From Pseudomonas sp. UMAB-08 (GTDB taxonomy: Bacteria > Pseudomonadota > Gammaproteobacteria > Pseudomonadales > Pseudomonadaceae): a DNA stretch of 35,145 bases. The translations under genes and the position numbers were made by a program. Within the stretch, counting starts at the first letter, position 1. Every line of letters begins with the position of its first letter. The stretch spans positions 1 through 35,145 of the forward strand of contig NZ_LT607441.1 in assembly GCF_900095225.1 (NCBI RefSeq). Reading direction: 5' to 3'. The notes beneath the pieces were generated by a model. It did not search any database, was not told the DNA's origin, and worked only from the letters and a program-made list of their open reading frames with translations. Shown here piece by piece: positions 1-7,731 of this stretch.

Positions 1-69
1 CGTATGCGGTAGTTCCGCACGTACGGATCTGTGCGGGGGGCGGCAGGTAACTGCCGTCCCTACCGCGAC
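1..69 (+). mobile_element. 3' end of a group II intron (domains V and VI)
   Basis: The first bases fold like group II intron domain V. TGCGG pairs with CCGCA around a five-base loop, a two-base CG bulge follows, and CGTA pairs with TACG in the lower helix. Next comes a long domain VI-like hairpin: GGCGGCAG pairs with CTGCCGTC around a GTAA loop, closed by GCGG/CCGC. The A at 62 lies 8 nt from the proposed 3' end, where a branch-point adenosine is expected, and the intron would end with the usual AY dinucleotide at 68-69. The rest of the intron, including any reverse transcriptase, is left of the window. It lies in the same orientation as azoR, so splicing could restore the message. The assignment rests on structure and remembered consensus. 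Confidence 0.8.
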
Positions 70-633
70 CAGCAAGACTCGGTCTCACGCCAATTGACCC
101 AGCAATTCATCAGCCAATGGCAGGCTGCGCATCCGGCGGATGAGATAACCGTGCGTGACCTGGCGATCAACCCTGTGCCGCATCTGGATTCAACCTTGCT
201 CGGAGGCTGGATGAAAGCGGCCGAGCAACGCAATGAAATCGAGCAACAGGCCCTTGAGCGCTCTAATCAACTGACGGATGAACTGGTCGCATCTGATGTG
301 TTGGTGCTGGCTGCGCCCATGTACAACTTTGCGATCCCCAGCACCCTCAAAGCCTGGCTCGACCATGTTTTGCGTGCCGGCGTGACCTTTAAATACGGCG
401 AGACAGGTCCGCAGGGGCTGCTCACCGGCAAACGTGCCTACGTATTGACTGCTCGCGGCGGTATTTACGCAGGCAGCAGCCTTGATCATCAGGAACCCTA
501 CCTGCGTCAGGTGCTCGGTTTTGTCGGCATCCACGATGTCACGTTCATTCACGCCGAAGGCCTGAACATGGGCGGTGATTTCCTCGAGAAAGGCCTGAAT
601 CAGGCCAAAGCAAAACTCGCGCAGGTCGCCTGA
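70..633 (+). CDS. azoR: FMN-dependent NADH-azoreductase AzoR, 3' exon (partial, interrupted by the group II intron)
   Basis: The protein is a flavodoxin-fold quinone/azo reductase of the AzoR (AcpD) family, which uses FMN and NAD(P)H in the cytosol to reduce quinones and azo compounds. Family signatures are visible: the FMN-binding loop AAPMYNFAIPSTLKAWLD, then GLLTGKRAYVLTARGGIY, and the C-terminal YLRQVLGFVGI. The recognisable protein starts with QQDSVSRQLTQ at position 70. The usual first dozen or so residues, a beta strand ending near a phosphate-binding serine, are missing and must be encoded upstream of the intron, outside the window. An in-frame GTG at 31 lies inside intron domain VI and is not a believable start. 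The gene ends at TGA 631-633 and is followed by a strong terminator. Confidence 0.88.
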   Translation, partial: QQDSVSRQLTQQFISQWQAAHPADEITVRDLAINPVPHLDSTLLGGWMKAAEQRNEIEQQALERSNQLTDELVASDVLVLAAPMYNFAIPSTLKAWLDHVLRAGVTFKYGETGPQGLLTGKRAYVLTARGGIYAGSSLDHQEPYLRQVLGFVGIHDVTFIHAEGLNMGGDFLEKGLNQAKAKLAQVA

Positions 634-684
634 TCCCTGCGCTCCACCGACTTCCCTTGGCACCTTTTGCTCCTTGGGTGTACT

Positions 685-715
685 GCCCGATCATCCTTGT
701 GGTGATCGGGCTTTT
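685..715 (+). terminator. Rho-independent terminator after azoR
   Basis: GCCCGATCA (685-693) pairs perfectly with TGATCGGGC (703-711) and a run of four T follows. It serves azoR. It also overlaps the stop codon of the convergent channel-gene fragment at 714-716. Confidence 0.88.
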
Positions 716-940
716 ATTTGCCTGTCCATCCGGCCCGAAAATCCATACCGCTGGGCTGCTGATACAGGCTTAGGCCAAACTCCGGCATCACCGCCAGCAA
801 GTAATCGAAGATGTCGCCCTGAATCCGCTCGTAGTCGGCCCAGGCGGTGGTCCGGGTGAAGCAGTAGATTTCCAGGGGGATGCCCTGTGCGGTGGCCTGC
901 ATCTGCCGGACCATGCACGTCATGTCCGGCTGAGCACGCA
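714..940 (-). pseudogene. C-terminal fragment of a YbdG/MscS-family mechanosensitive channel
   Basis: The last ~72 codons of this minus-strand frame match the C-terminal cytoplasmic domain of YbdG-type small-conductance mechanosensitive channels. Diagnostic stretches are DMTCMVRQMQ, GIPLEIYCFT, WADYERIQGDIFDYLLAV and EFGLSLYQQPSG. The matching N-terminal part lies about 6.8 kb away at 7731-8471, so one gene has been split. The region between the two pieces, the end of the pore-proximal beta domain and much of the C-terminal domain (roughly 110-130 residues), is in neither fragment. Insertion was therefore accompanied or followed by deletion. The right boundary near 940 is estimated from where family similarity starts. 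Confidence 0.85.
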
Positions 941-1178
941 GCTTCTGTTCGGCGGCAAGTCGCATTACCTCCTTGATAAGCTCGCCATAGACGGGGCGTT
1001 GTTTTTTGATACTCCCGGCACTTTTTCCCGCCTCTAAAGCAACAGCATTGAGGGTGATTGCTGTTCCAATCGGAACGCGGGAAGGTCTTCCTTCCACCAG
1101 CCGCTGCAACGCCTCGAAATACTGAAAAACGCTGTCTGAACGGGTACCGCCGTCTTTAGTCATTTTGTTGTTTGTCAT
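941..1178 (-). CDS. Small HTH-like accessory protein of the recombinase operon, fused in frame to the channel fragment
   Basis: About 79 residues from ATG 1178 belong to the mobile element. The core TLNAVALEAGKSAGSIKKQR looks like a helix-turn-helix and resembles the N-terminal region of small TnpC-type/DUF6262 proteins downstream of Tn554-like recombinases, whose pattern is 'AVAREAGVSRSWLY'. It starts 20 nt after the stop of the third recombinase, so it is the last gene of that operon. It has no stop codon inside the element. The frame runs straight on into the MscS-family C-terminal segment and stops at 714, giving a 154-residue chimera. Either the true C-terminus was lost when the junction formed, or the element naturally ends within this frame. 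The function is inferred from position and HTH shape only. Confidence 0.65.
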
Positions 1179-1198
1179 ATCACGCTCGAAATGTTTAA

Positions 1199-3205
1199 TC
1201 AGCTCGCTTTCGCAACCAAGCGGTCGCGCATTTTTTCCAAGTCCTGGAGGTTTTGTGCATCCATACGATATTCAAAAGATCCGGGGTCAAGCGTTTCTAG
1301 ATCCAAGCGCAGTACTTCAATTACGTATTCGAGCTTGCTAAGTTTTATTACTGACTCATTGCATCCATCACAAGTAGAGAAATCGGCATGTGCTCGCTTC
1401 TCGCATGGCAGAATCGAAAGGCACAACCCCACAGGCGTCGTTGTACAAGCAATCAATCCCTTCTTCTTTCGGACAAGCAGTTGATCAATAGTTTCCTCTA
1501 GGACGATCGCTTGTTTATCTTTGTCGTTTTGAATCCTCCGACCTTCAACTCCGTGCAGCTTTTCTTCGGAGTAGAGTATATCTCTGATATAAATAGCGTT
1601 GCTCGCATCAAGAGCAGCTTCTTTGAATTCAGCTACCATTTCAGGTGACCACTCGCTCATTTTCATGAGCCCGGCTGAACACCCTTTTTGGTAGTGCTCT
1701 GAGGTTTTTACTGACAAATGACCTAGCACCCTTTTGAGGGGGCCTATGCCCATAAGATCGTCTTCGGCGCAGTAGACTGTCATAGTGCGACGAAACTGAT
1801 GTGTAGTGAAACTCCAAGGTTTACCGATCTGAAATTTCTTTTCGGAGCGCCAGTCACGGCTAGGGTCGATTAGCTCTAGGCAGAAAAGATCTTTTTCTTC
1901 GATGGGAATCGGAGGTAAGCGAGTTTCATATTTAAGAGAAATACATTTGTTGAATAAGACCGGCTCCTTTTGTTTTGTAATTGGAATATGAGACGGGGCA
2001 ATAAAAAAATTTTTTATGCCTTTGTGCTCGTTTGGCAAGTAAGGGTGAATGATCTCATAGATTTCAACAAGGGTCTGAAGAGGAGTCTGAATATGCTCAG
2101 TTGTGATCCATCTGGTGTCAACGGCTCTCCCTGTCGCCTTGGTTGAAATGCCAACTACATAAACACCTTCTTCGCACCAGCCGGTCGCCATTTCAAGGCA
2201 TTCATGCTCAAGCAATAATGCCTCGCCGCTGCGCATAAACGTCAAAATATGAACTAAAGCCTTAGCGCAATATTGCACCATCCCCAAAAAGTATGGGGTG
2301 AGCGAGACATCCAGAATTTTATATTTCCGGAATAAATGATCGAGGCCATGCATTCTGGCGGCTTCATCGAAGTCAGGCTCGCCTGCCGCATCTTGGCTAA
2401 CCTCATTGCTCATCTTGAGCATGTACTGAGAATGTGAGCCTCTTGCGTAGAGGCGATTGCTCGCTGCTCTTTGGAGAAACTCAGTCAGCTGGGTGCGGTG
2501 CTGTTTGAAGTCTTCTAGAACTTCATGATAGTGACTCCAGCGTAAGTTCAAAATTCGAGGTGGGATTACTGGGTGTTGTTTTGTACTCTTATGCGACCTA
2601 CCCCTGTAAACATTTTTCAGCGCCTTCATGAAAGCGTTTGGTATCAAAAACCAGTGGTTTGGGCACTTGGTGATATTGAATATCCTTATAATTTGCCACA
2701 AAACACTCGCGCGCGCATGGGCCATGCTTTCCAGCATAGGTTTGAATAGATCCGGTCTGTGTACAAGATCGCGGATCAGAATGTCATGATCATCTGCATA
2801 TCTGCATAGGTATAATAGTGAGTAAAGCCCACCAAACTGGCTACTTGCACGAAGTGTCTTGGTAGCTCCTTTGTTAGAGAACATACGCATCAGAAAAAAA
2901 ATCTGAACAAGAAGGATGTTTTCACTATTTGTATGTTTATTGCACTTCAATCCAGCAAAAGAATATGTAATGTTGTCGGTGATGACAAGTTTGAACTGGG
3001 TCATTTTCCAAATAAGATCACTTAGCTTAGACAGAGGCTGTCCGTGCTCATCTATCGATAGGATCAAGTCTTTAGATATATTGTCGAAAGACATCCCATA
3101 ATAAACCTGAGGTTTGGCAACTTTCGGTTTCGTCAGTAATGGGGCTTCGTCCCTCATAATTGGAAATCGTGGGTTGGCCATTGCGGTGTCTTTTGTTGGT
3201 CTCAT
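1199..3205 (-). CDS. Tyrosine recombinase, third of the trio (TnpB-like; possibly GmtZ)
   Basis: This 668-residue protein carries a tyrosine recombinase catalytic domain in its C-terminal half: R325 in FMRSGEALLLEHECLE, H469-x-x-R472 in THQFRRT, H496 in GHLSVKTSEHYQKG and the nucleophile Y505. A Cys-rich tail follows (C587, C595, C601, C612, C615), with the pattern TPxGxC...C...CxxC also seen in Tn554 TnpB-type proteins. A coiled-coil-like C-terminus ends it. The start ATG at 3205 overlaps the previous gene's TGA as ATGA and has TTGGAGCC 8 nt upstream, so translation is probably coupled. It is expected to cut and rejoin DNA during element movement. Assignment to the GMT family (as the integrase GmtZ) is from memory and uncertain. 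Confidence 0.85.
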   Translation of the reverse strand: MRPTKDTAMANPRFPIMRDEAPLLTKPKVAKPQVYYGMSFDNISKDLILSIDEHGQPLSKLSDLIWKMTQFKLVITDNITYSFAGLKCNKHTNSENILLVQIFFLMRMFSNKGATKTLRASSQFGGLYSLLYLCRYADDHDILIRDLVHRPDLFKPMLESMAHARASVLWQIIRIFNITKCPNHWFLIPNAFMKALKNVYRGRSHKSTKQHPVIPPRILNLRWSHYHEVLEDFKQHRTQLTEFLQRAASNRLYARGSHSQYMLKMSNEVSQDAAGEPDFDEAARMHGLDHLFRKYKILDVSLTPYFLGMVQYCAKALVHILTFMRSGEALLLEHECLEMATGWCEEGVYVVGISTKATGRAVDTRWITTEHIQTPLQTLVEIYEIIHPYLPNEHKGIKNFFIAPSHIPITKQKEPVLFNKCISLKYETRLPPIPIEEKDLFCLELIDPSRDWRSEKKFQIGKPWSFTTHQFRRTMTVYCAEDDLMGIGPLKRVLGHLSVKTSEHYQKGCSAGLMKMSEWSPEMVAEFKEAALDASNAIYIRDILYSEEKLHGVEGRRIQNDKDKQAIVLEETIDQLLVRKKKGLIACTTTPVGLCLSILPCEKRAHADFSTCDGCNESVIKLSKLEYVIEVLRLDLETLDPGSFEYRMDAQNLQDLEKMRDRLVAKAS

Positions 3206-5109
3206 CGAATGGCTCCAATTTTAATAAAGCGTTCAAGGTATTTCGTCCAGTATTCCGTGAGTTCTCGCATTTCATAAACTCGCTTCCGGATGATTTCCGA
3301 GTCAGCTATAGCTGTTGGCTTAAGTTCGTGAATTCTGTTCAAAATTTTTTCGATGATTTCTAGCGCAGGCCGATGTATAAGGTTGAAATGATCAAGATCG
3401 TTACAGGTTCCTAGGAATTTCTTGATGACATATTCCATGCTGTAAAGTTTGTGAATACTCTCAGGCTCAGTTGTCACGCGGAATTCATTGCAAAAAAGGC
3501 ATCCTCGACTGTTTTTGCAGTCTGGTTCATAGCCTGGCGGAATCAAAACTGCGCTTGTTGGTTTTGCGCCGCTGCATAAACCTGATGGGACTCTGACGCC
3601 CTCTGCACTATCGAGCATTTTGACTATTTTTCCAACGGCCTGAACTATTCGGTCTATGGCCTCTTTTTCTTCAATGTTTGTGTAGCTTACTCGCTGAGTA
3701 TTATTTGAATGATGTAAAAGAGCAGCTGCAGTATCTTGATTGTAGTTTTTTACCAGCCATGAATCTTTATACGCTCTAAGCTTTTTATAGCTCAACATCG
3801 GAAATGCTGGGTCAACCATAGCTTGCATCTGCACGCAAAGATTTTTCAGCAAATTTTCATCAAGTTGACGGAACTCGGAGATCGTTCGGTAATCGAATCC
3901 TATAAATAATTTTTCGAATTGTTGCCCATTAAGAATGTGCTTGCGTAGTTCAATGAATTTTTTGAAATGCTTGACGAATGGCGCAGCCACGGTAAAGGTA
4001 ATGGGCTGCACTCCGCCTCTCTGCTTGATGCTGATAATACGTGTACCTATGTTCCCCTTCGAAATCTCGTAAACGCCATTCCAAGGAGTGGATATGATGG
4101 TTGACTCATTCTCCCCGCTATTGAGCGCGAAAAGTGCTACGAAGCTGTCATGCGCTAACTTGTGCAGTCGAACCATTCTTTGGCAGTAAGGATCAGAGTT
4201 TCCCTCCGCGAGACGGTTAGCAGATTTATAAGCAAAGGATTGATGGTATTTATAATTTGCATTGGGAATCTCTTCGTAGACTTCAGACCAAAGCTTGCAC
4301 TTTCCGGTTTTGTAGTCCATGTATCGGCTTATGTGCCCACCGCGAACTTTGTTCGTTACCACGCTATGGGTAAGGAATGGATAGGCTTCCGTAGTAAGAA
4401 CTGCCAGTTCGTTGTCGATCTTTATAATATGCGGAAAAAGATGTTTTCTTAGAGTGAAATCAGCCAGTTCATTGAACACACTTGTGAAAACATTGACAAA
4501 CCGCTTGACCGGAGCCTCTGGTGGCGGCTTTGTGGACGAAGTTTTATCCGCGATGGACTGAATTCGTTCGATGCCTGCACTAAAATCAATTTTTGATTTC
4601 GGAAAAAGGTACGAGCCACACTCTATCGCTACCGATTGAAGTTTCGCTTGTGTAACTTCCTTTCGGTTGCTTTCTTTGAGATATGTAGTGAATTCTTGTA
4701 ATGCACACTGATAGCTTTCAGGTGACTCAAGGAAGCCTATGAGATCACTGTTGTTGCAAAAGTTGACAATCAACGCAAAGTCAGCAAGTTTTGAACCGGC
4801 TCCGGCAGCAGTCTTATCTGAACACGCCATGGTAATTACTTCACTTACCAAATTTTGTATAGGCTGCGCCCGCTCTGGTCTATGGAGTGAAACCTCCACA
4901 GTTTTTGGCAAGCGCACGCTTTTTTTACCTGTAAAGCACCAGGCACCAACGTCATGGTGTTTTCGATGCGCTGAGCGCACTACGATGTTCTCTAGAATAT
5001 TGGACTTCAATAGGGCCTGGAGGTAAACCGAGGTACGCACACCATATTTTTTTGGCTGTTGTGTATCGATATGCAAATCAATGATTGAAATATTATCTAG
5101 GTCGCGCAT
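3202..5109 (-). CDS. Degenerate recombinase-like protein, second of the trio (possibly GmtX)
   Basis: This protein has 635 residues from ATG 5109; an in-frame GTG at 5130 would overlap the previous gene but lacks a ribosome site. It has the layout of a large tyrosine recombinase with an eroded catalytic set. In GTG-based numbering, the box I region reads LFALNSGENESTI, without the usual arginine. Box II reads SYKKLRAYKDSW, with lysine in place of the first histidine and R452 kept. HH473-474 and Y483 (QRVSYTN) remain. A Cys-rich tail follows (C519, C538, C544, C547, pattern CKNSRGCLFCNEF), like the tail of the third protein. It probably acts as a structural or DNA-binding partner rather than an independent recombinase. 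It is coupled to the next gene by an ATGA overlap. Confidence 0.75.
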   Translation of the reverse strand: MRDLDNISIIDLHIDTQQPKKYGVRTSVYLQALLKSNILENIVVRSAHRKHHDVGAWCFTGKKSVRLPKTVEVSLHRPERAQPIQNLVSEVITMACSDKTAAGAGSKLADFALIVNFCNNSDLIGFLESPESYQCALQEFTTYLKESNRKEVTQAKLQSVAIECGSYLFPKSKIDFSAGIERIQSIADKTSSTKPPPEAPVKRFVNVFTSVFNELADFTLRKHLFPHIIKIDNELAVLTTEAYPFLTHSVVTNKVRGGHISRYMDYKTGKCKLWSEVYEEIPNANYKYHQSFAYKSANRLAEGNSDPYCQRMVRLHKLAHDSFVALFALNSGENESTIISTPWNGVYEISKGNIGTRIISIKQRGGVQPITFTVAAPFVKHFKKFIELRKHILNGQQFEKLFIGFDYRTISEFRQLDENLLKNLCVQMQAMVDPAFPMLSYKKLRAYKDSWLVKNYNQDTAAALLHHSNNTQRVSYTNIEEKEAIDRIVQAVGKIVKMLDSAEGVRVPSGLCSGAKPTSAVLIPPGYEPDCKNSRGCLFCNEFRVTTEPESIHKLYSMEYVIKKFLGTCNDLDHFNLIHRPALEIIEKILNRIHELKPTAIADSEIIRKRVYEMRELTEYWTKYLERFIKIGAIR

Positions 5110-5111
5110 GT

Positions 5112-6539
5112 TTAAATCTCGCAGTTGCACATGTCTATGATGTGCTGTTGGTACTCCTTATCTGCTTGGTAAATAATATCCTTATTTTGCTCGAAGTTGA
5201 GGTATCCTTGGGTTGTTTTTGAGTTGCTGTGATTCATGCGCTTGCGTACATAATCAATCAATTGCAAATAATTGATCTGCCCTCGGTTAAGCATTTCGCG
5301 TCGTTCCTCTACCAAATTCATCCCAAAGGTTGCACGAAGGTCGTGAAAACTAAAGTCCACGTCACACTCCAGCTCTTGCATTAGAGGTTTCAAGTATTTT
5401 GAAATGAAGCTACGTACATATGAGCCTTTTTCGTTGCTTTCAAACCTGCCTCTATCGCTTTTCGCAACATAGTAAGGGGTGCCAGTCTTGCTCAAAAATA
5501 AATACTGCGCGCCCTCAGGTTGCTCAGGGGCTAGTGCTGCTCGCTGTAAATAGCGATCGGAATTGATATAAATTCTCAACTTATGGTGTAACCATTTGGG
5601 CATCATTATGGTCTGAGGTTTGTCGTGCTTCGCGTCAACCAGCGAACCTCTCCCCGCGCGCACTGGTACAAGATCGAAGCTATTAGATTCGCCTGGTTGA
5701 ATTGATGAAATTCGAAGCGTTAATATGGTTTGAATGCGCATCCCTGTCACCAAGGCAATCGTGAAGATCAAGAGCATTTCGGGATGCCCGGTTTTTAATA
5801 AGGCTTCGAGTAGTGCCAGCTGTTCTTTCTTGCTGAGCGGTATCAGCTTTCCACCGTCAATAATGTACTCGCCCGTGGAGTTGGGTCGGGTCGCAGGGAA
5901 AGTCAAATCCGTGTGCGTAATGTACTTTGTGCGTTCGTATCCAAAAGCATCTTCATACTGTATCGTGGACTTCTTGGTTTTCCATGGGGGCTGTTCAGGA
6001 GTGAAGTTTCTATTCTCCATCAAGTCCTTATAGAACGTTATCATTGTCCGTATTTTTGCGTTTGCAGTTGCTTCGGAGATCAAAAGCTTTTTTGTTGGTA
6101 GATTGAATTTCTCTTTGTAGATGTAAGTTGGTCGCTCGAAGCGATACCCGCTAAAGTCCAGAAAGTGCCGGCCTTCACTAGCTAGCGTGCTCATGAAGTC
6201 TGCCAGATGTCCCGCCATGGCTAGCAGGGTTTCTGGGTCTTTTGAATCATCATCAAGAGCCAGGCGCAACAGGAAAAGTGTTCCCTCCTTCCATATCGAG
6301 CCATCAGGACTAAGAATGACAGGCTGGGATCGTAGAACTTGAACCGTATGATCAATGCAAGTCACAGGATAAAGAGTTCCGCCATGCTCACTCGGTTGAA
6401 CCCAGCCTCGCGCCTCAGACTCGTCGCAACGTTTGAATAGGTCAACGTTGAACAGTTTTTGTGCTCTGAATACTGTTGCGATATTTGTGTTATCGCTCTG
6501 GCTAACTTTTTCAGTGGCAGCAGGGGGCTTCAAAAGCAT
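5112..6539 (-). CDS. Tyrosine recombinase/integrase, first of the trio (possibly GmtY)
   Basis: The protein has 475 residues from ATG 6539; an in-frame TTG at 6563 adds eight residues without a ribosome site. It is a phage-integrase-type tyrosine recombinase with all key residues. In the longer numbering these are R276 (VTGMRIQTI), a beta-hairpin lysine candidate in AKHDKPQ, H407-x-x-R410 (FHDLRATF), H445 (RMNHSNSKTTQGYLNF) and nucleophile Y454. The N-terminal ~230 residues would hold the SAM-like core-binding domain. It leads a four-gene minus-strand operon with 2-nt, overlapping and 20-nt junctions. About 480 bp of AT-rich DNA without a clear gene lies upstream and probably contains the promoter and recombination sites. 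Confidence 0.88.
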   Translation of the reverse strand: MLLKPPAATEKVSQSDNTNIATVFRAQKLFNVDLFKRCDESEARGWVQPSEHGGTLYPVTCIDHTVQVLRSQPVILSPDGSIWKEGTLFLLRLALDDDSKDPETLLAMAGHLADFMSTLASEGRHFLDFSGYRFERPTYIYKEKFNLPTKKLLISEATANAKIRTMITFYKDLMENRNFTPEQPPWKTKKSTIQYEDAFGYERTKYITHTDLTFPATRPNSTGEYIIDGGKLIPLSKKEQLALLEALLKTGHPEMLLIFTIALVTGMRIQTILTLRISSIQPGESNSFDLVPVRAGRGSLVDAKHDKPQTIMMPKWLHHKLRIYINSDRYLQRAALAPEQPEGAQYLFLSKTGTPYYVAKSDRGRFESNEKGSYVRSFISKYLKPLMQELECDVDFSFHDLRATFGMNLVEERREMLNRGQINYLQLIDYVRKRMNHSNSKTTQGYLNFEQNKDIIYQADKEYQQHIIDMCNCEI

Positions 6540-7018
6540 TAGCACTTTTCCAAAATTTGGCAAAAAGGATTTCTCGGCTGGTTTTCATCAGCTGTCTTGA
6601 AATACAACTTGTGTTAGTGGAGAGCAAGAATTGAAAGTGGGTGGGTCTCGGTCTTTTTTATTGGCCCCTTTGTCCGTTAGTTGTGTCCATAGTATTCAAC
6701 TCACCAGCCGCTGTCGCGCCGTCCCGACGAGTGGTAGTTGTTTTTATCATATATTGATGGGCGACTTTTTTTGGTGGGTGCGGATTTTTCCCACGAAATT
6801 ACTTATTTATTTTCGAGTTTGGTTATTAAATTACAAGGAATACAGGGATCCCGGAGTAATGAGAGTTGACGGGTTTGTCATATATTGATTTTGGTTTGCG
6901 GCGGTGAAAACTGACGTATTTCGGAATCGACGGCGTCTCAAGCTTGCATGTTTCGTTCTGAATTAGAATAGGATCTGTCAACGCCCGCACAATCAGGCCC
7001 GGTGACGAAAGGGTCTAT
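6540..7018. other. AT-rich non-coding region upstream of the recombinase operon
   Basis: No believable gene is visible in this ~480 bp stretch; one short plus-strand open frame has no family resemblance. It probably holds the operon promoter and the recombinase binding sites. The 12-bp sequence TCATATATTGAT occurs twice in direct orientation, at 6747-6758 and 6878-6889, followed by T-rich sequence. Confidence 0.5.
6747..6889 (+). repeat. Two direct copies of TCATATATTGAT
   Basis: Identical 12-bp copies lie at 6747-6758 and 6878-6889, 131 bp apart, in the AT-rich DNA upstream of the recombinase genes. They could be recombinase or regulator binding sites; that role is inferred from position only. 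Confidence 0.5.
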
Positions 7019-7488
7019 TGTAGTGGTCAACTAATTCCGACACGACGCTCAGTTTTTGCTCGGCCTGAGCTGGGGCCAGCCCATTGTAGAATTGGTGCGG
7101 TCGAATCCAGTTGTATCGATACATCAGGTAATGACTGATGTTTCGGTGCGCTTCTTGTGCCGTCATATGGCCCACGGTCGGTATCCATTCAGTTTTCAAG
7201 CTGCGAAATACGCGCACCATCGGCACATTATCCCAACAGTCTCCACGACGACTCACGCTTTGACGCATTCATTCGGTAACGCCTGAACCGTTGGCGAAAC
7301 TGGCGACTGACATATTGCGCGGCCTGATCCGCGTGAAACAGCAGTCCTTGAGGCCTGTCACGCTAAACATAAGCCCTGTCCAACACCTTGATCACCACCT
7401 CGGCATCTGGCTTGTTGGGCAGCGCCCAAGCCCACAATTCGGCCCACGAAAGATCCAGAACGACAGCCAGGTAATGCCATTTCCCTTA
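7019..7488 (-). pseudogene. Decayed IS3-family transposase (OrfB) remnant
   Basis: Conceptual minus-strand translation gives pieces of an IS3-family DDE transposase. WHYLAVVLDLSW carries the first D and LLFHADQAAQYVSRQF carries the second. A separate frame reads SRRGDCWDNVPMVRVFRSLK, then WIPTVGHMTAQEA and HYLMYRYNWIRPHQF. An in-frame TAG interrupts the first piece and a frameshift separates it from the second. The family's 'DNAPMERVF' glutamate is valine here (PMVRVF), so the catalytic triad is broken as well. The left end TGTAGTGGTCAACTAATTCC at 7019 looks like the IS terminal inverted repeat. The 5' part of the element is missing beyond about 7488. The remnant is certainly inactive. Confidence 0.85.
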
Positions 7489-7694
7489 AGACCAGATGTC
7501 TACATATACACAGAGGGGGAGATTGAAGGGAGGGTAGGCGGGGATCGTCAAGCGGTTAGGAATAGGGGGTAATTGCGAATCGAGCGTTGTGTTGACGTCG
7601 GTGTCCATGGAGGAGCTGGACTCGAAGTGGGATTGGGAGAACAGGGTGGTAGATTCCTAGGTATCGCACTCCTCGGCTGTCCATTTTCGTTGTG

Positions 7695-7731
7695 AGGTCA
7701 CACGATGCGTGTTTTGGGCAAAGGTCACACG
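7695..7731 (+). repeat. Direct repeat AGGTCACACG at the channel/element junction
   Basis: AGGTCACACG occurs at 7695-7704 and 7722-7731. The second copy abuts the point where similarity to the channel gene ends. The 27-bp spacing could reflect recombinase binding at an element end, or it may be chance. The DNA from 7489 to 7694 shows no recognisable gene. Confidence 0.4.

Larger units (their letters stand above)
940..7731. mobile_element. Integrated element with three tyrosine-recombinase-type genes, inserted in the mscS-family gene
   Basis: The element is defined by the two broken ends of the channel gene. It carries a minus-strand operon of three large recombinase-type proteins plus a small HTH-like protein, then about 480 bp of AT-rich non-coding DNA and an IS3-family remnant. 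Its base composition is visibly more AT-rich than the flanks. Two large tyrosine recombinases with a small protein downstream recall Tn554 (TnpA, TnpB, TnpC). A trio of recombinase-like proteins also fits what I remember of gamma-mobile-trio (GMT) modules. No cargo gene is visible, so this may be a decayed island whose cargo and one flank were deleted. No clean target duplication or terminal repeat was found; both boundaries are approximate. Confidence 0.75.

Noticed and set aside
31..69. GTG at 31 as the start of azoR
   Set aside because: It lies within intron domain VI, and the residues before QQDSV do not resemble the AzoR N-terminus.
6631..6888. 85-codon plus-strand open frame upstream of the recombinases
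   Set aside because: No family resemblance and no good ribosome site; treated as non-coding.
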